Assembly (NCBI GenBank): GCA_029259845.1
Contig: JAJDEI010000018.1
Span: 16,977 to 80,976, forward strand
Origin: Planctomycetaceae bacterium
GTDB taxonomy: Bacteria; Planctomycetota; Planctomycetia; Planctomycetales; Planctomycetaceae
Length of the DNA stretch: 64,000 nucleotides
Direction of reading: 5' to 3'
Shown: one piece after another, positions 36,578 through 45,932 of the stretch
Layout of the letters: each line of letters begins with the position of its first letter
How positions within the stretch are numbered: position 1 is the stretch's first letter
Program-made: the position numbers and the translations under genes
The notes under the pieces: model-generated
Told to the model about the DNA's origin: nothing
Database searches by the model: none
The model's input: only the letters and a program-made list of their open reading frames with translations

Positions 36578-37699
36578 ATGCCCAGACTCCCATTGAGGAG
36601 CGTTCGCCCATTGGCGGCCGTTCTGACTCTCACTCTCATTGCCATCTCAAACACCGCGACGGCCCAATGGGGGCCCTTTGGCCGCAACTGCAACTGCCAG
36701 CCGGCCATCGCGCCCTACGCAGCAGGACCCGCCTTCTCGCAGACGGCGATGGCCAACCCCTGCATCACGCAGTCGGTCGCCGTCGCTCAGATTCCCTGCG
36801 TCCAGCCGGTGCAGGAAACCGTCTACCGGGACGTGCCGGTGACCGAGTACCGAAAAGAAACTCGAACCGTCAAAAAGCCCGTCATCAAGACGGTTTACGA
36901 AGACCGGAAAGTGACCGCCTATCGGCAAATTCTGGTTGACAAGACCGCCGAGGTGCCGTCGGTCAATTACCAAACGATCACGGAGCAGCGACCGGTCACC
37001 GTGAACCGCAGCTACTGGCGGAACGTGCGTCAGCCGGTGGCCAAAGGCATCGGTTGCGACTACGACCGCCGCCCGTCACTGGCGGGCTGGTTCAATCGCT
37101 CAAGTTACGACCTGCGGATGGCGTTCACGCCCAGCTATATCAATCGCCGCGAGTTCGTGCCGAACGTGGTCGCCTACAACGTGCCGACACAGCGGACCGT
37201 CGCTATCCCCACGACTCGTCAGGTGGCCTACAAGGTCTCCCAGATTGAGCCGTACACGACGACGCAACGGGTCGCTCGCAACATCACCGAGTATGTCGAA
37301 GAACAAGTGACTGTCCACGTGCCTCATACGACAACCAAAACAGTCGCCGTCGGCACCCGCACGCGGATGGCGTACGTCAACCCGTATGGCGGCGGTGGAA
37401 CTGCGACCGCCTCCCGGCCGACCCCGGATCGCACTGCCGAGGCGAACGCCGCTCGTCGCAAGCGGACCTCGACGAACACCGATGGCGGAGTCCGCCAACA
37501 GAGTTTCGAGCAGCCGGTCCAACAGCGCGCACCCGATCGGCCGGCGGAACCGGCACCGTTCGGATTCGAACACGGCCGGGTCGAACCGGAACCGAGCGAA
37601 ACGGACGCCGATGTCGCCGGCTGGCGGCCGTCTCGGCACCGCCGTTCGACTCACAACGGCACCGCCGGACCGTCGCTGCCCATCGTGGCGGCCAACTAG
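36578..37699 (+). CDS. Secreted protein with repeated valine/threonine/tyrosine segments
   Basis: A 373-residue protein of no recognised domain. The start ATG at 36578 (GGAA seven bases before) gives a clear signal peptide: MPRLPLRSVRPLAAVLTLTL, then ISNTATAQ as a likely cleavage site. The body is made of tandem similar segments such as YRDVPVTEYRKETRTVKKPV, VYEDRKVTAYRQI, NYQTITEQRPVTVNRSYW and YTTTQRVARNITEYVEEQVT, which look like beta strands. A proline- and arginine-rich tail (about 275-373) has no clear fold. Repeated, secreted, Tyr/Thr-rich proteins of this build are common in planctomycetes and may be structural; the role is unknown. Confidence 0.7.
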   Translation: MPRLPLRSVRPLAAVLTLTLIAISNTATAQWGPFGRNCNCQPAIAPYAAGPAFSQTAMANPCITQSVAVAQIPCVQPVQETVYRDVPVTEYRKETRTVKKPVIKTVYEDRKVTAYRQILVDKTAEVPSVNYQTITEQRPVTVNRSYWRNVRQPVAKGIGCDYDRRPSLAGWFNRSSYDLRMAFTPSYINRREFVPNVVAYNVPTQRTVAIPTTRQVAYKVSQIEPYTTTQRVARNITEYVEEQVTVHVPHTTTKTVAVGTRTRMAYVNPYGGGGTATASRPTPDRTAEANAARRKRTSTNTDGGVRQQSFEQPVQQRAPDRPAEPAPFGFEHGRVEPEPSETDADVAGWRPSRHRRSTHNGTAGPSLPIVAAN

Positions 37700-37761
37700 A
37701 CATGACCCAGTGGCCGAGCTCCCCGCTCGGCGCGAGACCCGTGTGAATCCTCACCCCTCGC

Positions 37762-37793
37762 GGCACCGGTATCATGCCGGTGCCCACTTTTTT
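37762..37793 (+). terminator. Rho-independent terminator
   Basis: GGCACCGG at 37762-37769 pairs perfectly with CCGGTGCC at 37777-37784 around a 7-base loop, and six T residues follow within four bases. It is well placed to end the secreted-protein transcript, which stops at 37699. Confidence 0.65.
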
Positions 37794-37850
37794 GCGCAGA
37801 CACGGTTATTGATCAGCGTCAACGGGCCAAACGTCAATCACCGAGGACTC

Positions 37851-37879
37851 AGTACCCGGTACTGGGTACTCGGTACTGC
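37851..37879. repeat. Low-complexity AGTACCC/GGGTACT tract
   Basis: Alternating AGTAC and GGTACT words that are partly self-complementary. Similar word salads lie at about 31137-31160 and 35066-35157. Such tracts are found in spacers only and have no coding potential. Confidence 0.5.
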
Positions 37880-37946
37880 GTTGGCGGCACAGGTCGTCCG
37901 ATCAAGCAGCTCCTCAACCGTCCCGCCAGATGAAAATCCCGCCGCC

Positions 37947-38552
37947 ATGTCTGACAACACCAGCGACGCGGGCACGTTCCTGAAATTCATGGGCGGTCTC
38001 GGTCTCGGCATCGCGATGACGTATGCCTATACCCGTTACCAATGGGAAATGCCCGCGGTCGTGCGGTTGCCGGCGATGGTCACCTCGGCCACCATCTCCG
38101 CCACGGCCGACTCAGACCTTTACAACTGGGATTTGCCGTTTGAGGCGCGGCAGCGGGCGGCTGCGGTCATCATTGGGCAGAACCCGGACAAGTTCATCGA
38201 ACTCGACAACGCGACCGGCCACGTGCTCCTCAACGAGATGCAGAGGCAGCGGGCCTTGCGGCGGGCGATGATCCAGAAAACCGCGTGGACCGCTTTCGAC
38301 GTCGCCCTCGGCAAACCGGCTCTCCGCAAGGCGCTTCAGCGGAAGTATGGAGGAACCGATGACGAACAACTCAAACGCAACATGCTCGCCGCGCGCATCG
38401 CCGAGGACGAAATCCTCGACGGGTTTCTCCGGCATCACTTCCCGGACCTGACCCGCGACGATCGCGTCGACCTGATCCTCGACGTCGGTCAAAACCGGTT
38501 GAAGACGACCCCGGAGCAGGTCACACTTGAGCCCTCCGAGCCCCGCCTCTAG
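37947..38552 (+). CDS. Hypothetical protein with one N-terminal membrane segment
   Basis: A 201-residue protein I do not recognise. Residues 10-30 (TFLKFMGGLGLGIAMTYAYT) are weakly hydrophobic and may be a membrane anchor; the rest is rich in charged helices (EEILDGFLRHHFPDLTRDDR-type). The start was placed at the ATG at 37947, at the beginning of the hydrophobic part; the frame extends upstream through the terminator region, which is unlikely to be coding. The gene lies alone between the terminator and the converging oxoprolinase gene. Confidence 0.65.
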   Translation: MSDNTSDAGTFLKFMGGLGLGIAMTYAYTRYQWEMPAVVRLPAMVTSATISATADSDLYNWDLPFEARQRAAAVIIGQNPDKFIELDNATGHVLLNEMQRQRALRRAMIQKTAWTAFDVALGKPALRKALQRKYGGTDDEQLKRNMLAARIAEDEILDGFLRHHFPDLTRDDRVDLILDVGQNRLKTTPEQVTLEPSEPRL

Positions 38553-38643
38553 CGCCTCGCCCCACTTTGCTTCGGGAGTTGGAGTTCAAGCTTTCGCTTG
38601 CTGTCGCAGCGTTGTGCTCCTCCCCATGCCGCCCAGCCGTGGT

Positions 38644-41600
38644 TCACTCATTCCCTTTCGTCGAGGGAAACGACGGGTCTGAATCTCCAAAACCTCCGCC
38701 GCCGGGAGTTGTGATTGTCAGGACGTCGCCCGCCTGGACGTCGATAGACGTGCAGCCGCCGACGTCCGCTTCGTCATCGGAGCCGCGGCGTTTCAGCGTA
38801 TTGTGGCCCGGTGAGCCCGCTTTCGCACCGAAAAGTCCGAACGGCGGATAGGGGCCGCGCCGTTGTGTTAACAATGAGATTCGCAGGGGAGCGAGGAACT
38901 CGATGCGGCGGATCACGCCGTCGCCTCCTGTGTGCTGCCCCGTCCCTCCGGAGCCGTGGCGGATGGTGAATTCCTGGATGCGAACCGGATAACGGCGCTC
39001 GATGATTTCGACATCGGTGAGACGCGTGTTGGTCATGTGCGTGTGCACAGCGTCGGCTCCGTCCGCATGAGGAGTCGCACCGCTCCCGCCGCAGATGGTC
39101 TCGTAGTAGCCGAACGTGTCGTCGCCGAATGTGAGGTTGTTCATCGTCCCCTGACTGGCCGCCGCGATGCCGAGTGCTCCCAGCAAAACGTCGACCACCC
39201 TTTGCGATGTCTCCACGTTGCCGCCGACGACGGCCGCGCATTTCCGAGGGTCGTCGTGCGGCGGCGGGTTGAGCAGGCATTCCGGCAGCACGAGTTCGAT
39301 CGGCTCCAGGACGCCCCCATTGAGCGGGATGTCTTCGGCGAGCAAACAGCGGAACACATACAACACGGCTGCCGTGACGATGGCGCGGTTGGCGTTCAAA
39401 TTCGACGACAGGACCGGTCCGGTGCCGGTGAAATCGACGACGGCAGTTTCCCCGGCGATGGTCATGGTGACGGAGATCGGCGAACCGTCGTCGAGATGAT
39501 CGGTGAACGACCGCTGCCCGTCGCTGAGCGCCGACAGTGCGAGCCGCGTTTTCTGGGCGGCTGCCTGTTGGATATGCCCCATGTAAGCCCGCACGACCGG
39601 CAGCGTCCGCTGGCTGATCAGTTCTTTCAACAGCCGCACCCCCGCCTGATTAGCCGCCACTTGAGCGGCAATATCTGAGAGGTTGTCTTCGACATTGCGC
39701 GTGGGAAACGGCCCCGAGGTCAGCACGGCGCGCAGCTTGTCGGCTTGCGATTCGCCGCGATCAACCAGTTTGAAGTTCTGGATGAGCACGCCTTCTTCGG
39801 CGAGGTTTTTCGAGAAGGGGGGCATGCTGCCCGGGGTGATGCCGCCGATTTCCGCATGATGGGCCCGGCTGGCGGTGAAAAACAGCGACTCACCGGTCGC
39901 GTCGTGAACCGGCGTGACAACCGTGATGTCCGGCAAATGTGAGCCGCCGCGGTAGGGGTCGTTGGTGACGAACACATCGCCCGGCCCCATGTCCGGATTG
40001 TCGGCGATGATGTGGCGAACCGTTTCGCTCATCGCTCCCAAGTGCACCGGGATGTGCGGCGCGTTGACGACCAGTCCTCCGTTCGCGTCGAACACAGCAC
40101 AACTGAAATCAAGCCGCTCTTTGACGTTGGTGGAGACGGCCGTCTTCTGCAGGGTGACTCCCATCTGCTCGGCGATGGAGGCAAACAGGTTGTTGAAGAT
40201 CTCCAACTGCACGGGATCAAGCCCACGGGTTGCAACCCGTGGGCTTGGGGTTGGGGATGCGTCACTCGTGTCTGTGACGAGAATCTCGCCGCGCGGCGTC
40301 ACCGTCGCTGTGAATCCCAGGTCAACGACAACCGTGGACGTCGGCTCACACACAATCGCCGGGCCGATCAGTTCGTCCCCGGCATAAAGGTCACGACGGT
40401 GAAACAGTCCTGTCGGCGTCTCGTCACCGCCGAACGTGACCGGCACGGTTTCCTGCGGCTGGAGGCGACGTTTCCGGGGCAACAGCTCCTCAACCGGCGG
40501 AGCTGGCGTGCACGCGATCACTTCCACACGGGCCGCGGCGATCTCGATCGGGTGACCGCTGCGGCGATACCCGTACAACTGCTCGTGCCGCGCCTCGTAG
40601 GCAGTTGTGTAATCGCCGTCGGACGGCTGCGGGACGTTGATGGTCGCTTCGACCCCTTCGTACCGCAGATCGAAAGACCTTTCCGGCGCGGAGATGCGAT
40701 CGGACGGGACGTCTTCGAACTGAATGTCGTCGATTGCGGCGGCCTCCAGCGCGGCGAAGGTCGGCTCCAACTCCGCCAGCGAGTCTGCCGAGAGCCGCTT
40801 GAGGACCGAACATTCCCGATGTCGGCGAATGTCGGCGAGACCCATCCCGTAGGCGCTCAAGATTCCCGCGTAGGGATGGATCAGCACTTGCCGAATCCCC
40901 AACGTGCGGGCGATGGCGCACGCATGTTGCCCACCCGCCCCGCCGAACGTCACCAGCACATGGTCGGCCGGATCGTACCCGCGGGCGACTGAAATCCGCT
41001 GGATGGCCCGCACCATGTTGGCGTTGGCGATCTCGACGAAACCGGCTGCCAGTTCCGTCGGTTCGTACTGCCGAGGCGACGGCGCGGCGGCGATCTCGTC
41101 GCACAGCGCGTGCAGATGCTGCGCGACGGCACGCCGATTGAGCGGAAACGGGAACTCTCGCTCCGGAATGCGGCCGAGATACAAGTTCACATCGGTGACC
41201 GTCAACGGTCCGCCCCGTCCATAACAGGCCGGACCGGGGTCGGCGCCCGCACTCTCCGGACCGACGACCAGTTTGACGCCGTCGAACCGACAGATGCTGC
41301 CGCCGCCGGCTGCCACCGTTTCGATCGCCAGCATGGGGCTCATGATTCTCACGCCCGCCTTCTGCGTCTCGAATTGCAACTCGAAGCGGCCATCGTACCG
41401 GGCGACGTCCGTACTCGTGCCCCCCATGTCAAAGCCGATCGCTTTATCGAACCCGGCCTGTTCGGCCACTCGTGAGAAGCCGACGACGCCCCCCGCCGGG
41501 CCGGACAGAATGCTCTGCGCCCCGTTGAACCGGTCCGCAGCGACGAGACCTCCCGAGGAGGTCATCACCTTCATCGACGAGCGTCCCTTCGCTGATTCGT

Positions 41601-42501
41601 GATCGAGCGATGACCGGATGCCGGCGATGTACTCCCGCAGCACCGGCTGAAGATAGGCGTCCAGAGTGGTCGTATCGCCCCGCGACACGAATTTGATCAA
41701 CGGCGCGACGTCGCTGGATTTGCTGATCTCCGAGAACCCGGCCTCAGCCGCACTGCGGGCGATCATTTCTTCGTGATCGGGAAACTGATACGCATGCAGC
41801 AGGCAAATCGCGATCGACTCGACATCGGTCGTTTCTCTCAGGTGCTCAAGTTGCTGTCTCACCGTTTGCGGGTCCGGGGCGCGAAGGACTTGGCCGGCTG
41901 CGTCGACTCGCTCGTCGATTTCGATGACCGCGGTGAACAGCGGGTCCGGCTTTTGAATGGCGAGGTCGAACAGCCGCGGCCGGTCCTGATTTCCGATCAG
42001 GAGAGCATCGGCAAAGCCCCGGGTCGTGACGAGCGCCGTTTTCGCACCGGTGCGTTCCAGCAGCGCGTTGGTGCCGCGCGTCGTTCCCAGACGGACGTTC
42101 ACCGGAGGCAGCGGGTCCCCCGCCGCGAGTCCGAGCACATGCCGAATCGCCGACAACGGGGCCTCGCCTCCTGTGCGAATTTCATACGCTGTCCCCGGTC
42201 GAATCGCCGCTGGCAGCGGATGGGCGGTCTCAAAAACTCCCGGCTGACCGAACCTGGCAACCGTCGTCTCGTGGACAGTCCGAGCAAACGCATCGAAGAA
42301 CCTCAGCGACGCACCGGCCCAGAAACCGGGCGGATCAATCGCTCGCAATCGGTCGTCGAACTGCCGCGGACCGGTGATGTCCCCCACCTGTCCCTGCGTC
42401 ACGCCGGAACTGAGCGTCTTGAACGTCGTCAAATCCCCGTCTGGGGAGCGCGCAACACAGTCCGTAAACGTGCCACCGACATCAATCCAGAACTCCCACA
42501 T
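38644..42501 (-). CDS. Hydantoinase/oxoprolinase, HyuA and HyuB fused
   Basis: A 1285-residue protein in which the A subunit (about 1-750) and the B subunit (about 765-1285) are joined, as in 5-oxoprolinases, which open 5-oxo-L-proline using ATP. N-terminal marks are FWIDVGGTFTDCVA and GTTRGTNALLERTGAKTAL; later GFDMGGTSTDVARYDG and FGGAGGQHACAIARTLG. The B half has PVHLGAMSETVRHII, FVTNDPYRGGSHLPD and HGSGGTGQHTGGDGVIRRIE. The substrate may be 5-oxoproline or a hydantoin. The linker near residue 753-761 is encoded by a perfect DNA palindrome (40219-40246). The gene faces an NtrC-type regulator on the other strand. Confidence 0.9.
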   Translation of the reverse strand: MWEFWIDVGGTFTDCVARSPDGDLTTFKTLSSGVTQGQVGDITGPRQFDDRLRAIDPPGFWAGASLRFFDAFARTVHETTVARFGQPGVFETAHPLPAAIRPGTAYEIRTGGEAPLSAIRHVLGLAAGDPLPPVNVRLGTTRGTNALLERTGAKTALVTTRGFADALLIGNQDRPRLFDLAIQKPDPLFTAVIEIDERVDAAGQVLRAPDPQTVRQQLEHLRETTDVESIAICLLHAYQFPDHEEMIARSAAEAGFSEISKSSDVAPLIKFVSRGDTTTLDAYLQPVLREYIAGIRSSLDHESAKGRSSMKVMTSSGGLVAADRFNGAQSILSGPAGGVVGFSRVAEQAGFDKAIGFDMGGTSTDVARYDGRFELQFETQKAGVRIMSPMLAIETVAAGGGSICRFDGVKLVVGPESAGADPGPACYGRGGPLTVTDVNLYLGRIPEREFPFPLNRRAVAQHLHALCDEIAAAPSPRQYEPTELAAGFVEIANANMVRAIQRISVARGYDPADHVLVTFGGAGGQHACAIARTLGIRQVLIHPYAGILSAYGMGLADIRRHRECSVLKRLSADSLAELEPTFAALEAAAIDDIQFEDVPSDRISAPERSFDLRYEGVEATINVPQPSDGDYTTAYEARHEQLYGYRRSGHPIEIAAARVEVIACTPAPPVEELLPRKRRLQPQETVPVTFGGDETPTGLFHRRDLYAGDELIGPAIVCEPTSTVVVDLGFTATVTPRGEILVTDTSDASPTPSPRVATRGLDPVQLEIFNNLFASIAEQMGVTLQKTAVSTNVKERLDFSCAVFDANGGLVVNAPHIPVHLGAMSETVRHIIADNPDMGPGDVFVTNDPYRGGSHLPDITVVTPVHDATGESLFFTASRAHHAEIGGITPGSMPPFSKNLAEEGVLIQNFKLVDRGESQADKLRAVLTSGPFPTRNVEDNLSDIAAQVAANQAGVRLLKELISQRTLPVVRAYMGHIQQAAAQKTRLALSALSDGQRSFTDHLDDGSPISVTMTIAGETAVVDFTGTGPVLSSNLNANRAIVTAAVLYVFRCLLAEDIPLNGGVLEPIELVLPECLLNPPPHDDPRKCAAVVGGNVETSQRVVDVLLGALGIAAASQGTMNNLTFGDDTFGYYETICGGSGATPHADGADAVHTHMTNTRLTDVEIIERRYPVRIQEFTIRHGSGGTGQHTGGDGVIRRIEFLAPLRISLLTQRRGPYPPFGLFGAKAGSPGHNTLKRRGSDDEADVGGCTSIDVQAGDVLTITTPGGGGFGDSDPSFPSTKGNE
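40219..40246. repeat. 28-bp perfect palindrome inside the oxoprolinase gene
   Basis: The 28 bases read the same on both strands, with CACGGGTTG and CAACCCGTG as the inner core also seen in the 33545-33749 element. It lies in the linker between the A and B halves and keeps the frame, adding residues of the type SPRVATRGL. Confidence 0.7.
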
Positions 42502-42756
42502 TTCCTCGCCGTTTCCTGATTATCGTTCGGTTTTCAGTGGGACGGACCGATCCGATCGACGTCCTGGTAGCCGCCTGTCGACGCAAGCTGTGGGCCAACA
42601 ACCAACAGCGACGTCACCAACGGGCCGCGAAACCGCAATTGTGGCGTTTGGGACCTTATGTTATCACCCCCCTCCTCTCGTTCCACGCCATCTATGCGAT
42701 AAACCCCACGGCATCTGCGAGGACAGGAAGTCCCTGCATCGTCAAGGAGTGACGTC

Positions 42757-44148
42757 TTGAGTCCGTCAACGGTTGATCAACTTCGGGTGCTGTTCGTCGA
42801 CGACGAAGCACCGATTCGCACGGTCATGAAGGCCGAGCTGCCGCGGATGGGACACGATGTCACCATCTGCGAAGACGGCGAAACCGCCCTCAAAGCCCTT
42901 GAAGAGAACATCTTCGACGCGGCGATCATCGACCTCCGCATGCCGGGACTGTCCGGCTGGGATGTGATCGATCATCTAAAAAAGGTCGCCCCGCAAACGG
43001 ACGTCATCGTCTCCACCGGGCACGGCGGCATGGATGACGCGATCCGGGCGCTCCGTCTGGGTGCATACGATTTCCTGCCCAAACCCTCTAAACTCGTCAC
43101 CATCGCCAACACGCTGCAGCGAGTGGCGGAAAAACGGGCGCTCACCAACAAAACCATCGCCCTGGAGACCCGTCTGAAGGCAGTCGAAGGGACCACCGAA
43201 CTCATCGGCGATACGCCTGCGATGGAACGGGTCAAAACGCTGATTGAAAGAATCGCCCCCACAGAATCGAGCGTGCTCATCCTCGGCGAAACCGGCACCG
43301 GGAAGGAACTGGCCGCCCGTCGCATTCACGAACTGAGCAAACGGGCGGATCGCCCGTTTGTCCCGGTGAACTGCGGCGCCCTTCCTGTGAATCTCGTCGA
43401 GAGCGAGCTGTTCGGCCACAAGAAAGGGGCGTTTACCGGTGCCGATGCTCCGCGGAAGGGACTCATCGAAGTCGCCAACGGGGGGACGCTGTTCCTCGAC
43501 GAACTGGGCGAGCTCGACAAGTCCATGCAGGTCAAGCTGTTGCGGTTTCTGGAGTCGGGCGAGGTGCGGCGGGTCGGAGAAAGCGAGCCGTTCCATGTCG
43601 ACGTGAGAATCGTCTGCGCGACCAACCGGGACCTGCAGGAGATGGTGCAGGAGGGAACATTCCGTGAAGACTTGTTCTTCCGTGTGAACACCTTCGAAAT
43701 CCGGCTGCCCTCGCTGAGCGAACGCAAAGACGATGTGCCGAAGCTCGCACGCTTCCTCATCGCCCGGCACCTCAAGCGGCCCACAGCCCCGGACGGCATT
43801 CTCTCACCGGAAACGATTCATCTGCTCCGATCCCATTCATGGTCGGGCAATGTTCGCGAATTGGCCAACGCATTGGAACATGCCGTCATTCTCTCCGGCG
43901 GCCAAACGATCCAGCCGGAGCATCTGCCGCTCACCGTCGGCGGTTCCTCAGGCACGCCGCTGCGGCCCTTCGATATCAACAACTTCCCGGACAAGATGAC
44001 GCTCAAGAAAATCGAGCAAGAGGTCATCGAGCAGACGCTCGACCGGAACGACGGGGACAAACCCCGCACCGCCGAAGAACTCGGCATTGCCCTCAAGACG
44101 CTGTACAACAAGCTCAACCAGTACGAGTCCCAAGCGAAAGCCGGCTGA
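42757..44148 (+). CDS. NtrC-type sigma-54-dependent response regulator
   Basis: A 463-residue regulator: receiver (about 1-120; DD at 15-16, phospho-acceptor Asp59), AAA+ domain (Walker A GETGTGKE at 177-184, GAFTGA at 224-229, Walker B TLFLDELGE) and a C-terminal Fis-type helix-turn-helix (about 425-460). It activates sigma-54 promoters when its receiver is phosphorylated; the sensor kinase is not next to it. The start is TTG at 42757, seven bases after AGGAG at 42745-42749. The regulator converges on lexA and is divergent from the oxoprolinase gene; its target is unknown. Confidence 0.93.
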   Translation: MSPSTVDQLRVLFVDDEAPIRTVMKAELPRMGHDVTICEDGETALKALEENIFDAAIIDLRMPGLSGWDVIDHLKKVAPQTDVIVSTGHGGMDDAIRALRLGAYDFLPKPSKLVTIANTLQRVAEKRALTNKTIALETRLKAVEGTTELIGDTPAMERVKTLIERIAPTESSVLILGETGTGKELAARRIHELSKRADRPFVPVNCGALPVNLVESELFGHKKGAFTGADAPRKGLIEVANGGTLFLDELGELDKSMQVKLLRFLESGEVRRVGESEPFHVDVRIVCATNRDLQEMVQEGTFREDLFFRVNTFEIRLPSLSERKDDVPKLARFLIARHLKRPTAPDGILSPETIHLLRSHSWSGNVRELANALEHAVILSGGQTIQPEHLPLTVGGSSGTPLRPFDINNFPDKMTLKKIEQEVIEQTLDRNDGDKPRTAEELGIALKTLYNKLNQYESQAKAG

Positions 44149-44226
44149 CGGTCCCACGGGCCACGCATGACCCGCCGTCTTTTCACTCCCTGCCCCCTTT
44201 TTGCTACCTGCTGCCGACTTTCCCAA

Positions 44227-44829
44227 TCAATACTGCCGAATCACACCCACGACGACGCCAAGTACGTCGACTTCCTTCGCGAAAATCGGCTTCATGCTCG
44301 AGTTGGCGGGCTCCAGGCGCACGCGTTTCTTCTCCTTATAGAACCGCTTGAGCGTCGCTTCGCTGTTGTCCACGAGGGCGACGACGATGTCTCCGTCCCG
44401 TGCGGTCTTGGCCCTGCGCACGACGACGAAGTCTCCGTCGGCGATCTGATCCTCGATCATCGACTCCCCCTTGACCCGCAGGCAGAACTTGTCGGAGTCT
44501 TCAAACAAGGGGGCGAAATCGATTCGTTCGTCGTCTTCCACCGCCAACACGGGCGTTCCGGCGGCAATCTGCCCGGCCAACGGCAAGCTGGTCCGCTTGA
44601 GTTGCGGCTGATCCGTCAACTGGATCGCCCGCGACATGTACGACTCTCGCGTGATGAGCCCCTTCTTTTCCAGTGCCCGCAGATGGCACATCACGCCGTT
44701 GGGGGAGCGAATCCCGAAATGATTGCCGATCTCACGGACCGTCGGCCCATAGCCCCGGTTCATGATTTTGTCTTCGAGAAAATCGTAGATATCCTGCTGA
44801 CGCTGGGTCAGCTCCGGCCGATCGGTCAT
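44227..44829 (-). CDS. lexA: SOS-response repressor LexA
   Basis: A 200-residue LexA. The winged helix-turn-helix is residues 1-70 (TVREIGNHFGIRSPNGVMCH), followed by the self-cleavage site Ala90-Gly91 in GQIAAGTPV and the serine protease-like domain with Ser123 in GESM and Lys161 in ATLKRFY. RecA-stimulated cleavage derepresses DNA-repair genes. The start at 44829 has AAGGAG ten bases upstream; the frame continues beyond it without conserved sequence. The 240-base leader contains an AT-rich site near 45068-45082 that could be its promoter or operator, but no SOS box of a type I know is certain. Confidence 0.95.
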   Translation of the reverse strand: MTDRPELTQRQQDIYDFLEDKIMNRGYGPTVREIGNHFGIRSPNGVMCHLRALEKKGLITRESYMSRAIQLTDQPQLKRTSLPLAGQIAAGTPVLAVEDDERIDFAPLFEDSDKFCLRVKGESMIEDQIADGDFVVVRRAKTARDGDIVVALVDNSEATLKRFYKEKKRVRLEPANSSMKPIFAKEVDVLGVVVGVIRQY

Positions 44830-45133
44830 GAGAGATTCGCTCCTTGAGGGGGGACGCTTCGACCGCGGATTGGCAGCGATCGGTGGGATGAGGCCGTCAA
44901 GCGCCCGACACAAAGACGCAGCCGGGTCCAAACCAGCGCGCTTCCTGTTCAAGCGAAAACCGGCGGGAAACGACATCCGGCGTCCTCGCTCAGGCGATGT
45001 TCGGTGCCACAGGGTTCGGTGCCACAAACCCAGCGCCCGACCGAGGCGCCTCTCGCCCGCCAGCCTCAATAGTGTTCTAATATACCCCTACCGGCATTGC
45101 AAGCTCTGTTGCCGATCAAGGCGAACGTGTTTA

Positions 45134-45264
45134 GCACGATGGGGGGATTTCCGGCGGTTCGCCGTCGGCGACGCCTCCGGGCTAACCGGAATCAAGGATT
45201 GGTTTTCGCCCGGAGCCAACGGTGACGGAGGACGTCGGTGAGACGCCCCAACTTCAACAAAACG
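45134..45264 (+). repeat. 131-bp dispersed repeat, copy A
   Basis: Matches the reverse complement of 63680-63810 over its full length with roughly 85% identity by eye. It contains CTCCGGG and CCCGGAG, which can pair. It begins after the lexA leader and has no coding capacity. The match is colinear throughout, so one element was copied to both places or both descend from one family. Confidence 0.65.
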
Positions 45265-45594
45265 ATCGCCCTGTGTTGCCGATGCGGCGCGCGAGCGTAT
45301 CCACTCAGGTTCCCCTGTGCTGCAGGCATCCGACGTGTGCACCGCCCCCGGCATGTGGCTCCCCCCACTGCTCGCCCTCATCCGTCGCACATCCTCATCC
45401 ACGGCGACGTCCGTGGACAGACTGGTGAGCGTATTGCGGAGACGGCTGGGGGCTGCCGAAGGGAAATCTCCGGCGGGTCGCCGGGGTTGGAGTTCAACCT
45501 TGAGGCTGGGAAGACAGGCTGGCGCTCGAACTCCAACGATTGGGCCAATTCAGACGGGTCGCTCATCCGACAGCGCACGGCCGACGTGATGAAA

Positions 45595-45912
45595 AACCGC
45601 CAAGACGCCAAGACCGCCAGAAAAAGCAGCGTCGACGTGTGCCTGTCACAGGCTTCGCAAATCGGCACGGGCATTCGGGAAAACTCTTCCCGACATGGAT
45701 TGCTTGGCCTGAGAACGGCAGCGTCTTCCGTGGGGCTTGTCAAACATGATGCGGTTTCAAAACCTCTTACCGGGGCGGCTTGGTCTGACCAACGGGAAGG
45801 CCCGGGCCGGTGATCGCAGAGCCATCCGCTTCGCTCCTAACCCGACCGCTCACACGAAGCCACGTTTTGAAACCACTCCCTTTGACTTGGCGATCTTGGC
45901 GCCTTGGCGGTT
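45595..45912. repeat. 318-bp region with 25-bp imperfect inverted repeats
   Basis: The arms 45595-45619 and 45888-45912 are inverted copies that differ at two of 25 positions, both made of CGCCAAG-type words. Short CGCCAAG repeats of this kind are common as spacer repeats in several bacterial phyla. A mobile origin is possible but nothing inside looks like a transposase. Confidence 0.5.
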
Positions 45913-45932
45913 CAACCCTGCGCTGTCTCGCA

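Larger units (their letters stand above)
44830..45932. other. 1.1-kb spacer with repeats, no gene
   Basis: Holds the lexA leader with an AT-rich stretch (TGTTCTAATATACCCC, about 45068-45083), the 131-bp dispersed repeat (45134-45264) and an inverted repeat of about 320 bp (45595-45912). Frames present here in several directions have no ribosome site or recognisable product. Confidence 0.6.

Noticed and set aside
45068..45083. SOS box in the lexA leader
   Set aside because: The AT-rich site TGTTCTAATATACCCC does not clearly match any LexA box that I know, so I list it only as a possible promoter area.
45238..45813. 191-residue frame in the spacer after lexA
   Set aside because: It runs through the dispersed repeat and the inverted-repeat region, with no ribosome site and no conserved sequence.
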